From: Oscillospiraceae bacterium
GTDB taxonomy: Bacteria; Bacillota; Clostridia; Oscillospirales; Oscillospiraceae
Assembly (NCBI GenBank): GCA_017501355.1
Contig: JAFVXA010000039.1
Location: 62,001-126,000, forward strand
Length of the DNA: 64,000 nt
Reading direction: 5' to 3'
Both the position numbers and the translations under genes were made by a program. Position 1 is the stretch's first letter. Every line of letters begins with the position of its first letter. Shown here piece after piece: positions 34,006 through 43,110 of the stretch. The notes under the pieces are model-generated. The model saw only the letters and a program-made list of their open reading frames with translations, was not told the DNA's origin and searched no databases.

Positions 34006-34801
34006 ATTCCCGCAGGAAATCGTATACTCTTTGGTTGAAGTCCTTTGCTTCTTCGTAAGCAGCGTGCCCAAGATGATCGTATAAATGGATCTTGCAGCCA
34101 AGTTTTTTCGCGATCTCTTCCGATGCTGCACCGCCCACCACCTGATCCTGCCGTCCACCGATGACGAATACCGGGCATTGGATGCGCTCCAGCTCCTCGT
34201 AGACACGGCAGCCGAGACAGGCTTTGGCAAGAATGAGAAAACGTGCAACATCCTTTGGCTTTTGCAGTATGGTCAGCAGAGGCAGAAAGGGGCGATATCG
34301 CTTCAAATAGGCAGGGGAGTACATCCTTTCTGCCATGTCCGAAACAAGCTCCTTCATTGCACCTTGCTCCGTCAGCTTGATCCAGTGCCGAACCACGCTG
34401 CATACGGTGTCATTGTCCCTCGAACAGGTTACGGCAAGCACCAGCTTATGTACAAGGTCAGGGCGGTCGATGGCAAGATACTGGGCGATCATGCCGCCCT
34501 GCGACACGCCGAGGATGTCTGCATCTCTGAGCTGCAGTGCATCCATGGCAGCTGCCACATCCGCTGCAAGATCGCGGGTGGTGATGCCGTTGAAAACCTG
34601 CTCTCTACGGTCAAAGAAATACACTCGATAGTCTTTCGCAAAGATGCGGTACATCCATGCGAGGGATGCGCCCGCGCCCTTGATTCCGCGGGTATTCAAG
34701 CCCTGTATCATAACAAGGGGCTTTGTGCCGCAGCCGAAGGCAATGCAGTCGATTTTGGTGTGCGGGAGTTCCAGTTTAAACTCTTTCAGCCGATACAGCA
34801 T
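34004..34801 (-). CDS. Alpha/beta hydrolase
   Basis: The 265-residue protein has the alpha/beta hydrolase nucleophile elbow GVSQGG, an oxyanion region at VMIQGLN, an acid region GGRQDQVVGG and the catalytic histidine in DHLGHAAYEE. There is no signal peptide. The ATG at 34801 follows GGGGAG. The open frame continues upstream to 34945 but without family sequence. Substrate unknown; it is probably a cytoplasmic esterase. Confidence 0.85.
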   Translation of the reverse strand: MLYRLKEFKLELPHTKIDCIAFGCGTKPLVMIQGLNTRGIKGAGASLAWMYRIFAKDYRVYFFDRREQVFNGITTRDLAADVAAAMDALQLRDADILGVSQGGMIAQYLAIDRPDLVHKLVLAVTCSRDNDTVCSVVRHWIKLTEQGAMKELVSDMAERMYSPAYLKRYRPFLPLLTILQKPKDVARFLILAKACLGCRVYEELERIQCPVFVIGGRQDQVVGGAASEEIAKKLGCKIHLYDHLGHAAYEEAKDFNQRVYDFLRE

Positions 34802-34961
34802 AGTGCGATCTCCCCAAAGCTTTATTTCTGCAACCAATGTATCATAAACAGATTGTGCTTTCAACTGGGCAGGGGAGGAAGCGTGCCTTGCAATCGTGGA
34901 CGGCTGCGGGTATAATATGGCGTATGAGACATCCCTGCAGCGCATACAATGCGCCGAGGTG

Positions 34962-35687
34962 ATGCGTGTGTTTCTCTTGCTTCGGAAACGAAGAATTTTG
35001 TCTGGACTGCTTGCAGCTGCGCTGATGCTTTCCTTTTCAGCCGCCGTCCGCTTCTATAAGACGGAAATGGTGTTCGGGTCAAAGCTGCCGACTGCCGCAG
35101 TGGTCATTGACGCAGGACACGGCGGTGTGGATGGGGGAGCTGTGGCAAAAGATGGCACGGTGGAAAGCGGCATCAATCTCTCCATCGCATTGACGCTGAA
35201 AGAGCTGTTTCTCTTTTGCGGCATCGAACCTGTGATGATTCGTGAGACGGATGTCTCCATCCACTCTGAAGAGGCTGAGACGATTTCGCAGAAAAAAGTG
35301 TCCGATCTGAAAAACCGCGTTGCCCTCATCAACAGCCATCCCGATGCGGTTCTTATCAGCATTCATCAGAACAGCCTGCCCACTGCGCCATCGGTGCGGG
35401 GGGCACAGGCATTTTACAATCCCGTAGACGGGGCAGATACCCTTGCCCATGCCATACAGGATGCTCTGAACATTGCCATCAACCCGCAGCGGGCGAAAAC
35501 CGAAAAGCAGATCCCATCCACCATATACCTCATGCAGAAAGCGCAGATTCCTGCGGTTCTGGTGGAGTGCGGCTTTCTCTCCAATGAGGAGGAGACCCGC
35601 CTGCTGCAAACGAATGCCCATCAACTGCGGCTTTCCCTTGCCATACTCTGCGGCTATTACGCTCCAAAGGAGGAAGTTCCCCAATGA
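34962..35687 (+). CDS. cwlD: N-acetylmuramoyl-L-alanine amidase, CwlD type
   Basis: The 241-residue protein has an N-terminal membrane anchor (residues 8-26) and an Amidase_3 domain: DAGHGGVDGGA (zinc His), a second ligand in the VESGINLSIAL helix, SIHQN and VECGFLSNEEE (catalytic Glu). Length, single anchor and lack of repeats fit CwlD, which makes muramic delta-lactam in the spore cortex. ATG 34962 follows GAGGTG. Its stop overlaps the radA start by 4 nt. CwlD fits a spore former, as does the cotJ cluster. Confidence 0.85.
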   Translation: MRVFLLLRKRRILSGLLAAALMLSFSAAVRFYKTEMVFGSKLPTAAVVIDAGHGGVDGGAVAKDGTVESGINLSIALTLKELFLFCGIEPVMIRETDVSIHSEEAETISQKKVSDLKNRVALINSHPDAVLISIHQNSLPTAPSVRGAQAFYNPVDGADTLAHAIQDALNIAINPQRAKTEKQIPSTIYLMQKAQIPAVLVECGFLSNEEETRLLQTNAHQLRLSLAILCGYYAPKEEVPQ

Positions 35688-37042
35688 AAGAAAAGACCGT
35701 GTTTTTCTGCACGGATTGCGGAAATGAGACAGCAAAATGGGCAGGACAGTGTCCTGCCTGCGGTGCGTGGAATACCCTTGTGGAGCAGCGTGCGGTCAAG
35801 AAAGAAGGGAAGAAGGGGAGTATTCGTACCCTTTCTGTCCCGAAAGCCCGTCCGGTGACAGACCTGGAAACGGCGGAGGAGATCCGCTTCTTTACCGGCA
35901 TGGGGGAACTGGATCGCGTCCTCGGCGGCGGCGCGGTGAGCGGATCGCTGGTGCTCATCGGCGGTGCGCCGGGCATTGGTAAGTCCACGCTCATGCTGCA
36001 GATCTGCCACGAGCTTTGTTCCGAGCGGAAGGTGCTGTATATTTCCGGTGAGGAATCCGAGCATCAGCTGAAACTCCGTGCGAAGCGTCTGAATGCTTCC
36101 AGTGAAAGACTGTTTGTCCTCTCTGAGACCCGTCTCGGTGATGTGATGGAGTGTGTCAATGCGGAAAAGCCCGATGTTCTCATCATCGACTCTATCCAGA
36201 CTCTCTATAATGATGCTCTGGATTCTCCTGCGGGCAGCGTGAGTCAGGTGAAGGACTGCACCATGACCCTTATGCAGATCGCCAAGGGTATGGGCGTGAC
36301 GGTGTTCGTCATCGGTCATGTCAACAAAGAGGGCTCTATCGCAGGACCCAAGGTGCTGGAGCACATGGTGGATTGCGTGCTGTACTTTGAGGGCGATCAG
36401 CACTCCTCGTACCGTATCCTTCGTGCGGCAAAGAACCGTTTTGGTGCCACCAATGAGATCGGCGTGTTCGAGATGTGTGACAGCGGTCTGCGTGAGGTAG
36501 AAAACCCCTCAGAGATGCTGCTTTCCGGTCGTCCCGAGGGTGCCAGCGGCACCTGTGTTACCTGTGTGATGGAGGGTGCCCGCCCGGTTCTTGCGGAGAT
36601 TCAGGCGCTCATCACCACAACCGCCTATCCGTCACCCCGCCGTTCTTCCAACGGTCTTGATTTCAGCCGCAGCGCCATGCTGATCGCGGTGTTGGAAAAG
36701 CACGGACATTTGAAGCTCTCCACCTGTGATGCCTATCTCAACGTGGTGGGCGGTTTGACGCTGGAGGAGCCTGCTGCCGATCTTGCTACGATTCTGGCGC
36801 TCGCCTCCAGTTACCTTGACCGTCCGGTGGAACATTCCCTTGCGGCAATCGGTGAGGTTGGTCTGACAGGGGAGATCCGCAGCATCAATCACATTGATCA
36901 GCGCCTGTCCGAGATCAGCCGTCTGGGCTTTAAAAAGTGCATCGTACCGAAACAGCGCAGTCTCACACCTCGAACGGATCTGGAGCTGATTGCGGTGCAG
37001 AATGTGACCGAGGCGCTGCGTATTCTGATGCAGCAGAGCTGA
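35684..37042 (+). CDS. radA: DNA repair protein RadA/Sms
   Basis: The 452-residue protein has the N-terminal C4 zinc finger (CTDCGNETAKWAGQCPACG), a RecA-like ATPase with Walker A GGAPGIGKST and Walker B VLIIDSIQT, the RadA-specific KNRFG motif, and a C-terminal Lon-like domain ending RILMQQS. RadA promotes branch migration during recombination and transformation. It overlaps cwlD by 4 nt. The 3' end is overlapped on the other strand by a small cysteine-rich gene. Confidence 0.95.
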   Translation: MKEKTVFFCTDCGNETAKWAGQCPACGAWNTLVEQRAVKKEGKKGSIRTLSVPKARPVTDLETAEEIRFFTGMGELDRVLGGGAVSGSLVLIGGAPGIGKSTLMLQICHELCSERKVLYISGEESEHQLKLRAKRLNASSERLFVLSETRLGDVMECVNAEKPDVLIIDSIQTLYNDALDSPAGSVSQVKDCTMTLMQIAKGMGVTVFVIGHVNKEGSIAGPKVLEHMVDCVLYFEGDQHSSYRILRAAKNRFGATNEIGVFEMCDSGLREVENPSEMLLSGRPEGASGTCVTCVMEGARPVLAEIQALITTTAYPSPRRSSNGLDFSRSAMLIAVLEKHGHLKLSTCDAYLNVVGGLTLEEPAADLATILALASSYLDRPVEHSLAAIGEVGLTGEIRSINHIDQRLSEISRLGFKKCIVPKQRSLTPRTDLELIAVQNVTEALRILMQQS

Positions 37043-37169
37043 TGTCCTGCGGCATATAATGCAGGCACTTGTGCTCTTTGTCCGGCAGACCTGCGCCGGC
37101 AGCGATCCGCAATGTACACAGCCCATCCTTTTGATGGGTGCAGTGTTCCGTGCAGGGAATGATGCTCAT
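36963..37169 (-). CDS. Small cysteine-rich protein overlapping radA
   Basis: The 68-residue frame begins MSIIPCTEHCTHQKDGLCTL and contains a further CLHY. The CxxxC-x6-C-x14-C spacing is that of small clostridial proteins, often mislabelled hydroxymyristoyl-ACP dehydratase, that probably bind zinc or a cluster. The ATG at 37169 has AGGTGGG upstream. The last 80 bases run antisense into the end of radA, so the C-terminal residues after about position 45 are less conserved-looking. Confidence 0.55.
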   Translation of the reverse strand: MSIIPCTEHCTHQKDGLCTLRIAAGAGLPDKEHKCLHYMPQDISSAASEYAAPRSHSAPQSAPDPFEV

Positions 37170-37322
37170 GGAATCCCACCTTTCACTTGTGATAGCTTGT
37201 GCAGCGGAGCAGGATTTATACCATAGCGCAACACAATCCTTAGCAATTTTCACTTGCATCCCCACAAAATGTGGGATATACTATCTGAAAAGGTTGACAT
37301 AATGACAGAAAGGAGAGGGGAT

Positions 37323-38366
37323 ATGTCCGATTACAGTCAGGCACCGGAGATTCTGCGTGACTTTTTGTCCTACCATGAGACCATCAAGGCACATTCTCAG
37401 AAAACGGTGGACGAGTACTATCTGGATCTGAGAAACTTCTTCCGCTATCTGAAGCGGCAGAAGAACCCCTCACTCAAGAGTTTGGAACTGGATGAAATAT
37501 CGATCAGCGATGTAAACATGAGCTTTGTGAAGCAAATTACCTTAACAGATGTTTATGACTATATGACCTATCTTAGCCGCGATCGTGCCCAGCATCAGAA
37601 CAGCCCGGACACGGAGTACGGGCTCAATGCTGCGAGCCGTGCAAGGAAGATTGCAACACTTCGTTCGTTTTTTAACTATTTGACCAACAAAAAGCATCTG
37701 CTTGATGTCAATCCCATCAAGGATCTGGACACGCCCAAGACAATGAAAACTCTGCCTAAGTATCTGACACTGGATGAGAGCGTGTCTCTGCTGGAAAGCG
37801 TGGACGGCAAGAATCGGGAACGGGATTTCTGTATCCTGACCCTGTTTCTGAACTGTGGGCTCCGTATCTCTGAGCTGATCGGCTTGAATATGGGGGATGT
37901 GCAGGATGATGCACTGCGGGTGCTCGGCAAGGGCAGCAAGGTGCGCATTGTCTATCTGAACGATGCCTGCAAGTCGGCACTGCAGGAATATCTCGCGGTG
38001 CGCCGACCCATCACAGGGAAGGACAGGAACGCACTGTTTTTGTCCAGCCGCAACGAGCGCATCGGCAGAACCACGGTACACGCATTGGTCAAGAAGCATC
38101 TGGCGCAGGCGGGACTGGATTCCGCTGCGTATTCCAGCCATAAGCTGCGGCACACAGCTGCAACGCTGATGCTGCAAAACGGCGTGGATGTGAAAGCGGT
38201 GCAGGAAGTGCTGGGACATGAGCATCTGAACACCACGGAGATCTATACGCATATTGATAATGATGCGCTGCGTGTGGCAGCACGCGCCAATCCGTTGTCC
38301 CGTATGAAACCCGCCAAAAAAGTGAAATCCGTGCCACAGGACACGGATTTGGATGACAATGACTGA
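37323..38366 (+). CDS. Tyrosine recombinase XerC/XerD type
   Basis: The 347-residue protein has an N-terminal SAM-like DNA-binding domain (about 9-120) and a catalytic domain with Arg181 (GLRISELIG), Lys206, His273 and Arg276 (HKLRHTAATL), His299 (LGHEHLNTTEIY) and nucleophile Tyr308. This is the XerA/XerC layout used to resolve chromosome dimers. ATG 37323 follows AAAGGAGAGG. It sits exactly at the border of the downstream genomic island, so an integrase role cannot be excluded. Confidence 0.88.
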   Translation: MSDYSQAPEILRDFLSYHETIKAHSQKTVDEYYLDLRNFFRYLKRQKNPSLKSLELDEISISDVNMSFVKQITLTDVYDYMTYLSRDRAQHQNSPDTEYGLNAASRARKIATLRSFFNYLTNKKHLLDVNPIKDLDTPKTMKTLPKYLTLDESVSLLESVDGKNRERDFCILTLFLNCGLRISELIGLNMGDVQDDALRVLGKGSKVRIVYLNDACKSALQEYLAVRRPITGKDRNALFLSSRNERIGRTTVHALVKKHLAQAGLDSAAYSSHKLRHTAATLMLQNGVDVKAVQEVLGHEHLNTTEIYTHIDNDALRVAARANPLSRMKPAKKVKSVPQDTDLDDND

Positions 38367-38425
38367 TGATGGCAAACCCCCGAAGAAGTGTCCATCCCCA
38401 AACCCCCATAAATTAACCACCTTCG

Positions 38426-38456
38426 GAAAGCCTTGAAAATCAAGGCTTTCTTTTTT
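38426..38456 (+). terminator. Terminator of the xer gene
   Basis: Perfect 11-bp stem GAAAGCCTTGA / TCAAGGCTTTC followed by TTTTTT. Confidence 0.9.
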
Positions 38457-38505
38457 ATTCTCCGTTTTATTTTCGCTCGAAGCGCGGATCTTATACACGA
38501 ATGGA

Positions 38506-38608
38506 ACGAAATTAAAATGGGATACACAGAGGAGACGAAATTAGAGTGGGATACATAAATGAAACGAAATTAAAGTGGGACATAAACGAAGCGAAAATAA
38601 AGTGGGGG
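38506..38608. repeat. Four tandem 27-29 bp direct repeats
   Basis: Units begin at 38506, 38535, 38564 and about 38591. Each has ACGAAATTAAAGTGGGATAC as its core with small changes. On the minus strand each reads roughly TGTCCCACTTTAATTTCGT. Several adjacent copies that start with TGT resemble the multi-site ends of IS21 or Tn7/TnsB-type elements, so this is probably the remnant end of a transposon at the island border. Confidence 0.8.
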
Positions 38609-38769
38609 TTTTGGGGCAGGGAAGGCCTCGACGAAGAGGTGTGGCGGATCCTTTTCGTTGGGGCGGTCCAGTATCGACAAACAAAAGTTGGGGACTGCCT
38701 CAAACCTGACAAAGCGGGGGAGGCTTTGCGAGGAAGGGGGAGGGAGTTTTGTTTTTGATTCTGCCTTTA
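38609..38769. other. Non-coding stretch with an inverted pair of the island motif
   Basis: No gene is supported here. GCCTCGACGAAGAGG (38625-38639) and CCTTTTCGTTGGGGC (38650-38664) form an imperfect 15-bp inverted repeat. Both halves are variants of the GGCCTCAACGAA motif found at other cassette borders in the island. Confidence 0.5.
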
Positions 38770-38921
38770 CAGTGATTAGCCCAGATCCAGTATTTGTTGT
38801 TCGATTTGTACCCGAAGCGATAGCCATCTGCTCATTTAAGCAGGCAGCGATACAGGTCAAAGGCGTTTTTCATAACGCTTTTCCTTTTAGAACAAGAATT
38901 TTCCATGTGGGGTCTGTTTTT
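38770..38921 (+). repeat. Left copy of a 150-bp inverted repeat flanking the BspA fragment
   Basis: It matches the reverse complement of 41195-41343. In two aligned blocks of 51 and 56 bases I count 7 and 8 mismatches, for example CAGTGAT...TATTTGTTGTTCGATTTG and TTTTTCATAACG...CTTTTAG. A less similar 30-40 bp middle part separates them. Confidence 0.85.
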
Positions 38922-38954
38922 ACCGAATGAGAAGGTCTCTGTTCACTTCAGAGG

Positions 38955-41174
38955 CTACGCCGGCCTCAACGAAAGAAAATTGGCTAAAGGACTTTTTGGG
39001 TGTTGACTACCGAAGGCGTGGGCGCCGATGGAAGTCAGTCCTGAACCGAACTGGACGGTGGTCAACGCTGTATGACCATAGAAGAGGTATGGTCCCACGC
39101 TGGTGACGGTATCATCGACGATGAGCTGAGTCACCTTGTTGGCGTAGGATGCTGCCCAACCGGGGCGGTTGGAGGCAGTATAGTTGGTATAGGTGGCACC
39201 GGTGCCGACGATGTTGATCAGGTACTTGTCGGGATCGGTTTCAAACAGATAGGCGTACACAGAGGTGCCGATCTGATAGTGGTTGATATAGCGACCAAGA
39301 TCCTTGGCGTCTTTACGATACTCAATACCGAGATCGTTATTGGCAGTAAGGCCGGTAGAAGTGGTGAACTCGCCGGCGGCAGACTTGCCATAGACATAGA
39401 TCTTGTCGGTGGAAGCGGTGTTACGGGTGTTGAACACGATGGCCTGGATGTTCTCGACCGTGCCGGCCAGGTATACCTGCTCCAGAACCTTGGCGCCGAT
39501 GAATGCGCCGGAGTTGATGGTAGCATTGGGGCCCATGATACCGAAGTTGGCGATCTTCAGGACGCTGCTATTGGGAATAGTTCCGGCGCTGGCAGCGGTG
39601 ACACCGTTGTTGACGGTGGACCAGACCTTTTTGGTAGTAGCACTGGCAGGGATGGTAATAGTGTTGGGGGTAACAGAAGTTGTTGTGCTGTCGTTGGCGG
39701 TCATGGTAGCCTTTGAAGCAAAGAAGGTCTTGCCAACATTTTGTGCCTGAGCAGCAGAGTTGTATCCGTACCAGTTAGTTTCTCCAGATGCATATGATGC
39801 TTTGCCAGTTGCTGTATTTGAATAGCTTGTTCCAGTCCAGAGGTATGATGTACCTTGTGTCCAGCCCGATCCATTATAGTTTGCGTAAATTACATAGTAT
39901 TGATGCCCGCTGGTGGCGTAATTCATTGTGGGGTTTGCCATTGTGGTGCTGCTTCTCGTAGATGTCGCAGTAGCAGAAGTGGTGAAAGACGAGGTAACAG
40001 CACCAGTCGGCAGGTCTGCGTTGGCCGAAGTGATTGGAATCTGGATCCAGCCGAAGGCAGACTGGCCAATACTGGTCAACTTCTTAGAAAAGCTGTTTAC
40101 ACGGCCAACCTTAATACCTGTCGGCTTAGAAAGTTTCACGCCTTCAGTAATGGCACAAGTCTCAGTAACTGTGGTGGTCATGGTAAGCGTACCGGTTCTG
40201 GTATTATTGTGTGATGTAGCACCAACTGAAGAGGTGGTAATCTGAGTTCCAGCTATCATCCAGCCCCAGTTATTGGAACGCCATCCAAAGTATACAGCAG
40301 CACCATTGGCAACCGGATTCTTTTTTGTTGCTGTCCCTGATGTTGTGGTAGTATTTGAAGTAAAAGTTGCAGATCCGGTTGCAGTGTATTTATTTGTCAA
40401 AGTAGCAGCCTTTGTTTCAAAAGCATAGATACCGGTGGTAAATGTATAATTAGGGATCGAAACAACTGTTTCATTCAAATTAACAGTAGTACCGGCAGAA
40501 ACTGATGCACCCAAATTATACAAGGGATGATTACCTGTATTGTCAGTTCCTGTCCACCCGTAAGTTGCGGTAGTAGTAGAAGTGGCTGTGGCAGAATTAG
40601 AAAGGTTTCCGGTGATGGTTGATGCAGCAGCGGTAGATGCGCCATAGGACACTGTGCCACTCGGATAATAATAACTACCATTTTGAGTAGAGCCTGCGCC
40701 GTTGGAGCTTGCTGTACCAGTTGTTGAGGTTGTCTTTGTATCTGTAGTTGTTGGCCGCGTAGAGTTGGTTGTTTGCGAAGAAGTAAAAGTAGCAGTGGCC
40801 GTCAAAGTTGTACTCCAGTTCAGGGTTGTAGAAGAAGCGTTCCAATCCAGGACCTGCAGCTTCTTGAGGTTGCCCATGGCCAGGGTGTTCAGGGTAAGGG
40901 TTCCTTTATTGGTGGCGAAGTGCGTCAGGTTGGAAACATTGTTAAAGGCACTTGTGCCGAAGGTAACATTTCCTGCATTACTGAGGTCAATCGACACGAA
41001 AAATGAGTTATCTTTAAAAGCATCATTGCCTACGGAGCTCAGCTTGCTGCCTTCTTCCAAAGTCAGCGACAGCTTCGCGGTAGGAGTACCAATATAAGAT
41101 TTCTGGAACTGGGATCCGATCGTTGTAACTTCCTTACCGACGACAAGGTTGACCACCTTGCCGCTGGAGCCCAT
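38955..41174 (-). pseudogene. BspA-like surface protein fragment (silent cassette?)
   Basis: The frame of about 739 codons has BspA-type leucine-rich repeat ends (KVVNLVVGKEVTTIGSQF; LTTVQFGSGLTSIGAHAFGS) around a long Ser/Thr-rich centre. It has no signal peptide and no anchor. Sense sequence continues 17 codons upstream of the first ATG to a stop, with no usable start or ribosome binding site, and the C-terminus ends in junk encoded by the GGCCTCAACGAA motif. So it looks like an internal segment of a larger secreted protein, cut at both ends and enclosed by inverted repeats. It could be a donor cassette for surface variation or simply a dead fragment. Confidence 0.6.
38962..38974 (-). repeat. 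Island motif GGCCTCAACGAA, copy at end of the BspA fragment
   Basis: Exact copy (minus strand TTTCGTTGAGGCC) lying within the last codons of the BspA-like frame. Confidence 0.65.
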
Positions 41175-41194
41175 GCCTTCCAGGAGGTTGGCGC

Positions 41195-41343
41195 AAAAAG
41201 AGACACCATATTGAAAATTCGTGTCCTAAAAGCAAAATCGTTATGAAAAAGGCATGGGCTCATCTATACCGGGTGGTCTGGTGAGCAGGCGGTCGCTCCG
41301 GGTGCAAATCGAACAACAAATATGGTATCTGGGATTATCACTG
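41195..41343 (-). repeat. Right copy of the inverted repeat flanking the BspA fragment
   Basis: Inverted partner of 38770-38921. It overlaps the sense codons just upstream of the BspA-like frame. Confidence 0.85.
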
Positions 41344-41369
41344 CTTCCCCAGAAAGAGCATAACGAATA

Positions 41370-41384
41370 TTCTTCGTTGAGGCC
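41370..41384 (+). repeat. Island motif copy between BspA fragment and lipoprotein gene
   Basis: TTCTTCGTTGAGGCC, exact for the 12-base core. It forms a small hairpin with the preceding AACGAA. Confidence 0.65.
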
Positions 41385-41482
41385 TAAAATATCCGACATA
41401 CACAACAGACTTCATAATAAATAAAACTCCCTTTTCGTATAGGAGATAAAAGAACTACTCTATACGAAGAGGAGAAGCTATT

Positions 41483-42214
41483 ATGAAAAAGGTTTTCGTT
41501 TTACTGATTACATGTTTTATGATCTGTCTGGTTGGTTGTGCTAATAAACCCGCCACCGACACTCTGGACTCTAATCCGATCACGGAAATGGACACGGCTG
41601 GGATCACAATCAGTAACAATCAGCTTGCCGCAAATTTCAAGCTCGTATGCGAACAAATTGGTGTAAATACGAACGCTATCACCGATATGCAGAAGTCCGA
41701 AAGCTGGACTAACGGCACAAGTTATACTTTTACTTACGGTGGAGCAAAATGGCAGGCCTTTTTCAATTCAGACGCAACAGTGGAAGCCATTTTTATCGGA
41801 GACCAAATCGATATCTTTAACCGAAGTAAGGGTGCCTATCATGTAAACGATTATATGGTGGATCCAAATACACAAGCAAAAGTAGAGTTGCTTGCAAAAG
41901 ACACCCTGAAAACCGAACTCGGTCTGGATCAAGAAGATCAGTTATCACTCCCGGAGTGGTATTGCAATAAGACGAATAATCTCTATGACTTTTTTGGTGT
42001 TGTGGTGGTCACGGATGAAAACAGCGCCGAGAAGCCTACTGAATTCTCAATATGCTTCGAAGAAAGTGATGAAGCCGGAGCGTTACATCTTCGCTATTTT
42101 AAGCTTGGTGACACAGTGCTTTTGGATTCTTTTGATGAGGTCAAAATCCCCGATCGGACACCGTCTGTTACACAGAAAAGTTTTGATAAAACAATTCTTT
42201 CGTTGACGCCCTAA
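41483..42214 (+). CDS. Hypothetical lipoprotein
   Basis: The 243-residue protein has a type II signal peptide with lipobox LVGC (Cys19), a short Asp/Thr-rich linker and a mixed alpha/beta domain without recognisable motifs. ATG 41483 follows AGAGGAG. It stands alone between two copies of the island motif in the same orientation (41370 and 42195, with another at 42381) and ends in a terminator, so it looks like a self-contained cassette. Function unknown; it is an extracytoplasmic membrane-anchored protein. Confidence 0.75.
   Translation: MKKVFVLLITCFMICLVGCANKPATDTLDSNPITEMDTAGITISNNQLAANFKLVCEQIGVNTNAITDMQKSESWTNGTSYTFTYGGAKWQAFFNSDATVEAIFIGDQIDIFNRSKGAYHVNDYMVDPNTQAKVELLAKDTLKTELGLDQEDQLSLPEWYCNKTNNLYDFFGVVVVTDENSAEKPTEFSICFEESDEAGALHLRYFKLGDTVLLDSFDEVKIPDRTPSVTQKSFDKTILSLTP
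42195..42210 (+). repeat. Degenerate island motif at the end of the lipoprotein gene
   Basis: TTCTTTCGTTGACGCC differs from the others by one core base and encodes the last residues of the lipoprotein. Confidence 0.5.
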
Positions 42215-42228
42215 CCCAATAACCACCG

Positions 42229-42260
42229 AAGAGCAGGGGAGAGTTCCTCTGCTCTTTTTT
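42229..42260 (+). terminator. Terminator of the lipoprotein gene
   Basis: AAGAGCAGGGGA / TCCTCTGCTCTT stem with TTTTTT. Very similar to the terminator at 50095. Confidence 0.88.
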
Positions 42261-42380
42261 GTAGGCATCCATCAACCAATTCCCAGGGCGCCATCGCAAC
42301 ACCCTCCTTGTCGTGGGGGTGATGGAGCAGGTGGGAATCGAAAGGGCAGGGTAGAGGTGACCCACATCATCACCCAAACC

Positions 42381-42395
42381 TTTTTCGTTGAGGCC
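42381..42395 (+). repeat. Island motif copy upstream of the membrane-protein cassette
   Basis: TTTTTCGTTGAGGCC, exact core, 68 bases before the start codon at 42463. Confidence 0.65.
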
Positions 42396-42462
42396 TGGAC
42401 GCAACCCCATTCTCATAACCCTCAAAATATGCTATAATTCGCATTGAGAGGGAGGGATCCAT

Positions 42463-43092
42463 ATGAATACACAAGAGATTTGGTCCTTGGCGGGTGCTAT
42501 CCTTGCCAGCGTTGGCGGTGCGGGAATTATCATCTGCGCAGTTTCCGGATTCGTGTCTGCGCGGGTGGCCCATCATATTGATAAGAAATATGAGCAGCGA
42601 TTGTCTAAGGAGCTGGAGAGGTACAAGCTGTCTTTAGAGAAACATAGGTATATAACAAAAACCCAGTTTGATAAGGAGTTCGAAATCTATCACGAGCTTT
42701 CAAAAGCATTCTTTTCAATGATAGTTAAGCTTTCTTCCTTTACGGAAGGAACCCTTGAATTAAAGGACCTTCCGGAGGAGAATCGAAAAATTAAAGTTAA
42801 TGAGATTACACGCATGATTGAAAAAGCAGGCAAGGCGCAAGATGTTCTTTACGAAAACGGGGCCTTCATTCCGAAAGAAATTTTTGATCTATATGATGCT
42901 CTATATGAGAAAGCGAACGATCTTTTCTGGTCTTATGAAAAACGCTGCCGAGCCTATGTGTTTGGAAAGTTAAGTTTTGATGACCTCGTTCACGAAGAAG
43001 ATAAAATAGCCGAGAAAGAGATTGAGAACGATTTCTTTGCCGTGAATGCGAAGCTGCGGGAATACTTAAACACGCTCGCTATAGTTGAGTAA
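42463..43092 (+). CDS. Membrane-anchored hypothetical protein
   Basis: The 209-residue protein has one N-terminal membrane span (residues 8-33, rich in Gly/Ala/Ile) followed by a long charged helical domain (KYEQRLSKELERYKLSLEKH). It resembles the one-span, coiled-coil proteins often found in accessory islands. No catalytic motif is visible. GGGAGGGAT lies upstream. The next gene starts 18 bases after it, so they form a pair. Confidence 0.7.
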   Translation: MNTQEIWSLAGAILASVGGAGIIICAVSGFVSARVAHHIDKKYEQRLSKELERYKLSLEKHRYITKTQFDKEFEIYHELSKAFFSMIVKLSSFTEGTLELKDLPEENRKIKVNEITRMIEKAGKAQDVLYENGAFIPKEIFDLYDALYEKANDLFWSYEKRCRAYVFGKLSFDDLVHEEDKIAEKEIENDFFAVNAKLREYLNTLAIVE

Positions 43093-43110
43093 CCACGAAG
43101 GAGGTACCAT

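Noticed and set aside
38506-38608. CRISPR array
   Set aside because: The units are tandem with no spacers between them, degenerate, and no cas genes are nearby.
38658-38930. A 90-codon plus-strand ORF
   Set aside because: It starts in non-coding DNA and ends inside the left inverted repeat; the corresponding stretch in the right repeat copy is not kept open in the same way, so it is probably not translated.
42299-42340. tRNA-like stretch (GTGGGAATCGAA resembles a T-arm)
   Set aside because: No acceptor, D or anticodon stems can be folded around it on either strand.
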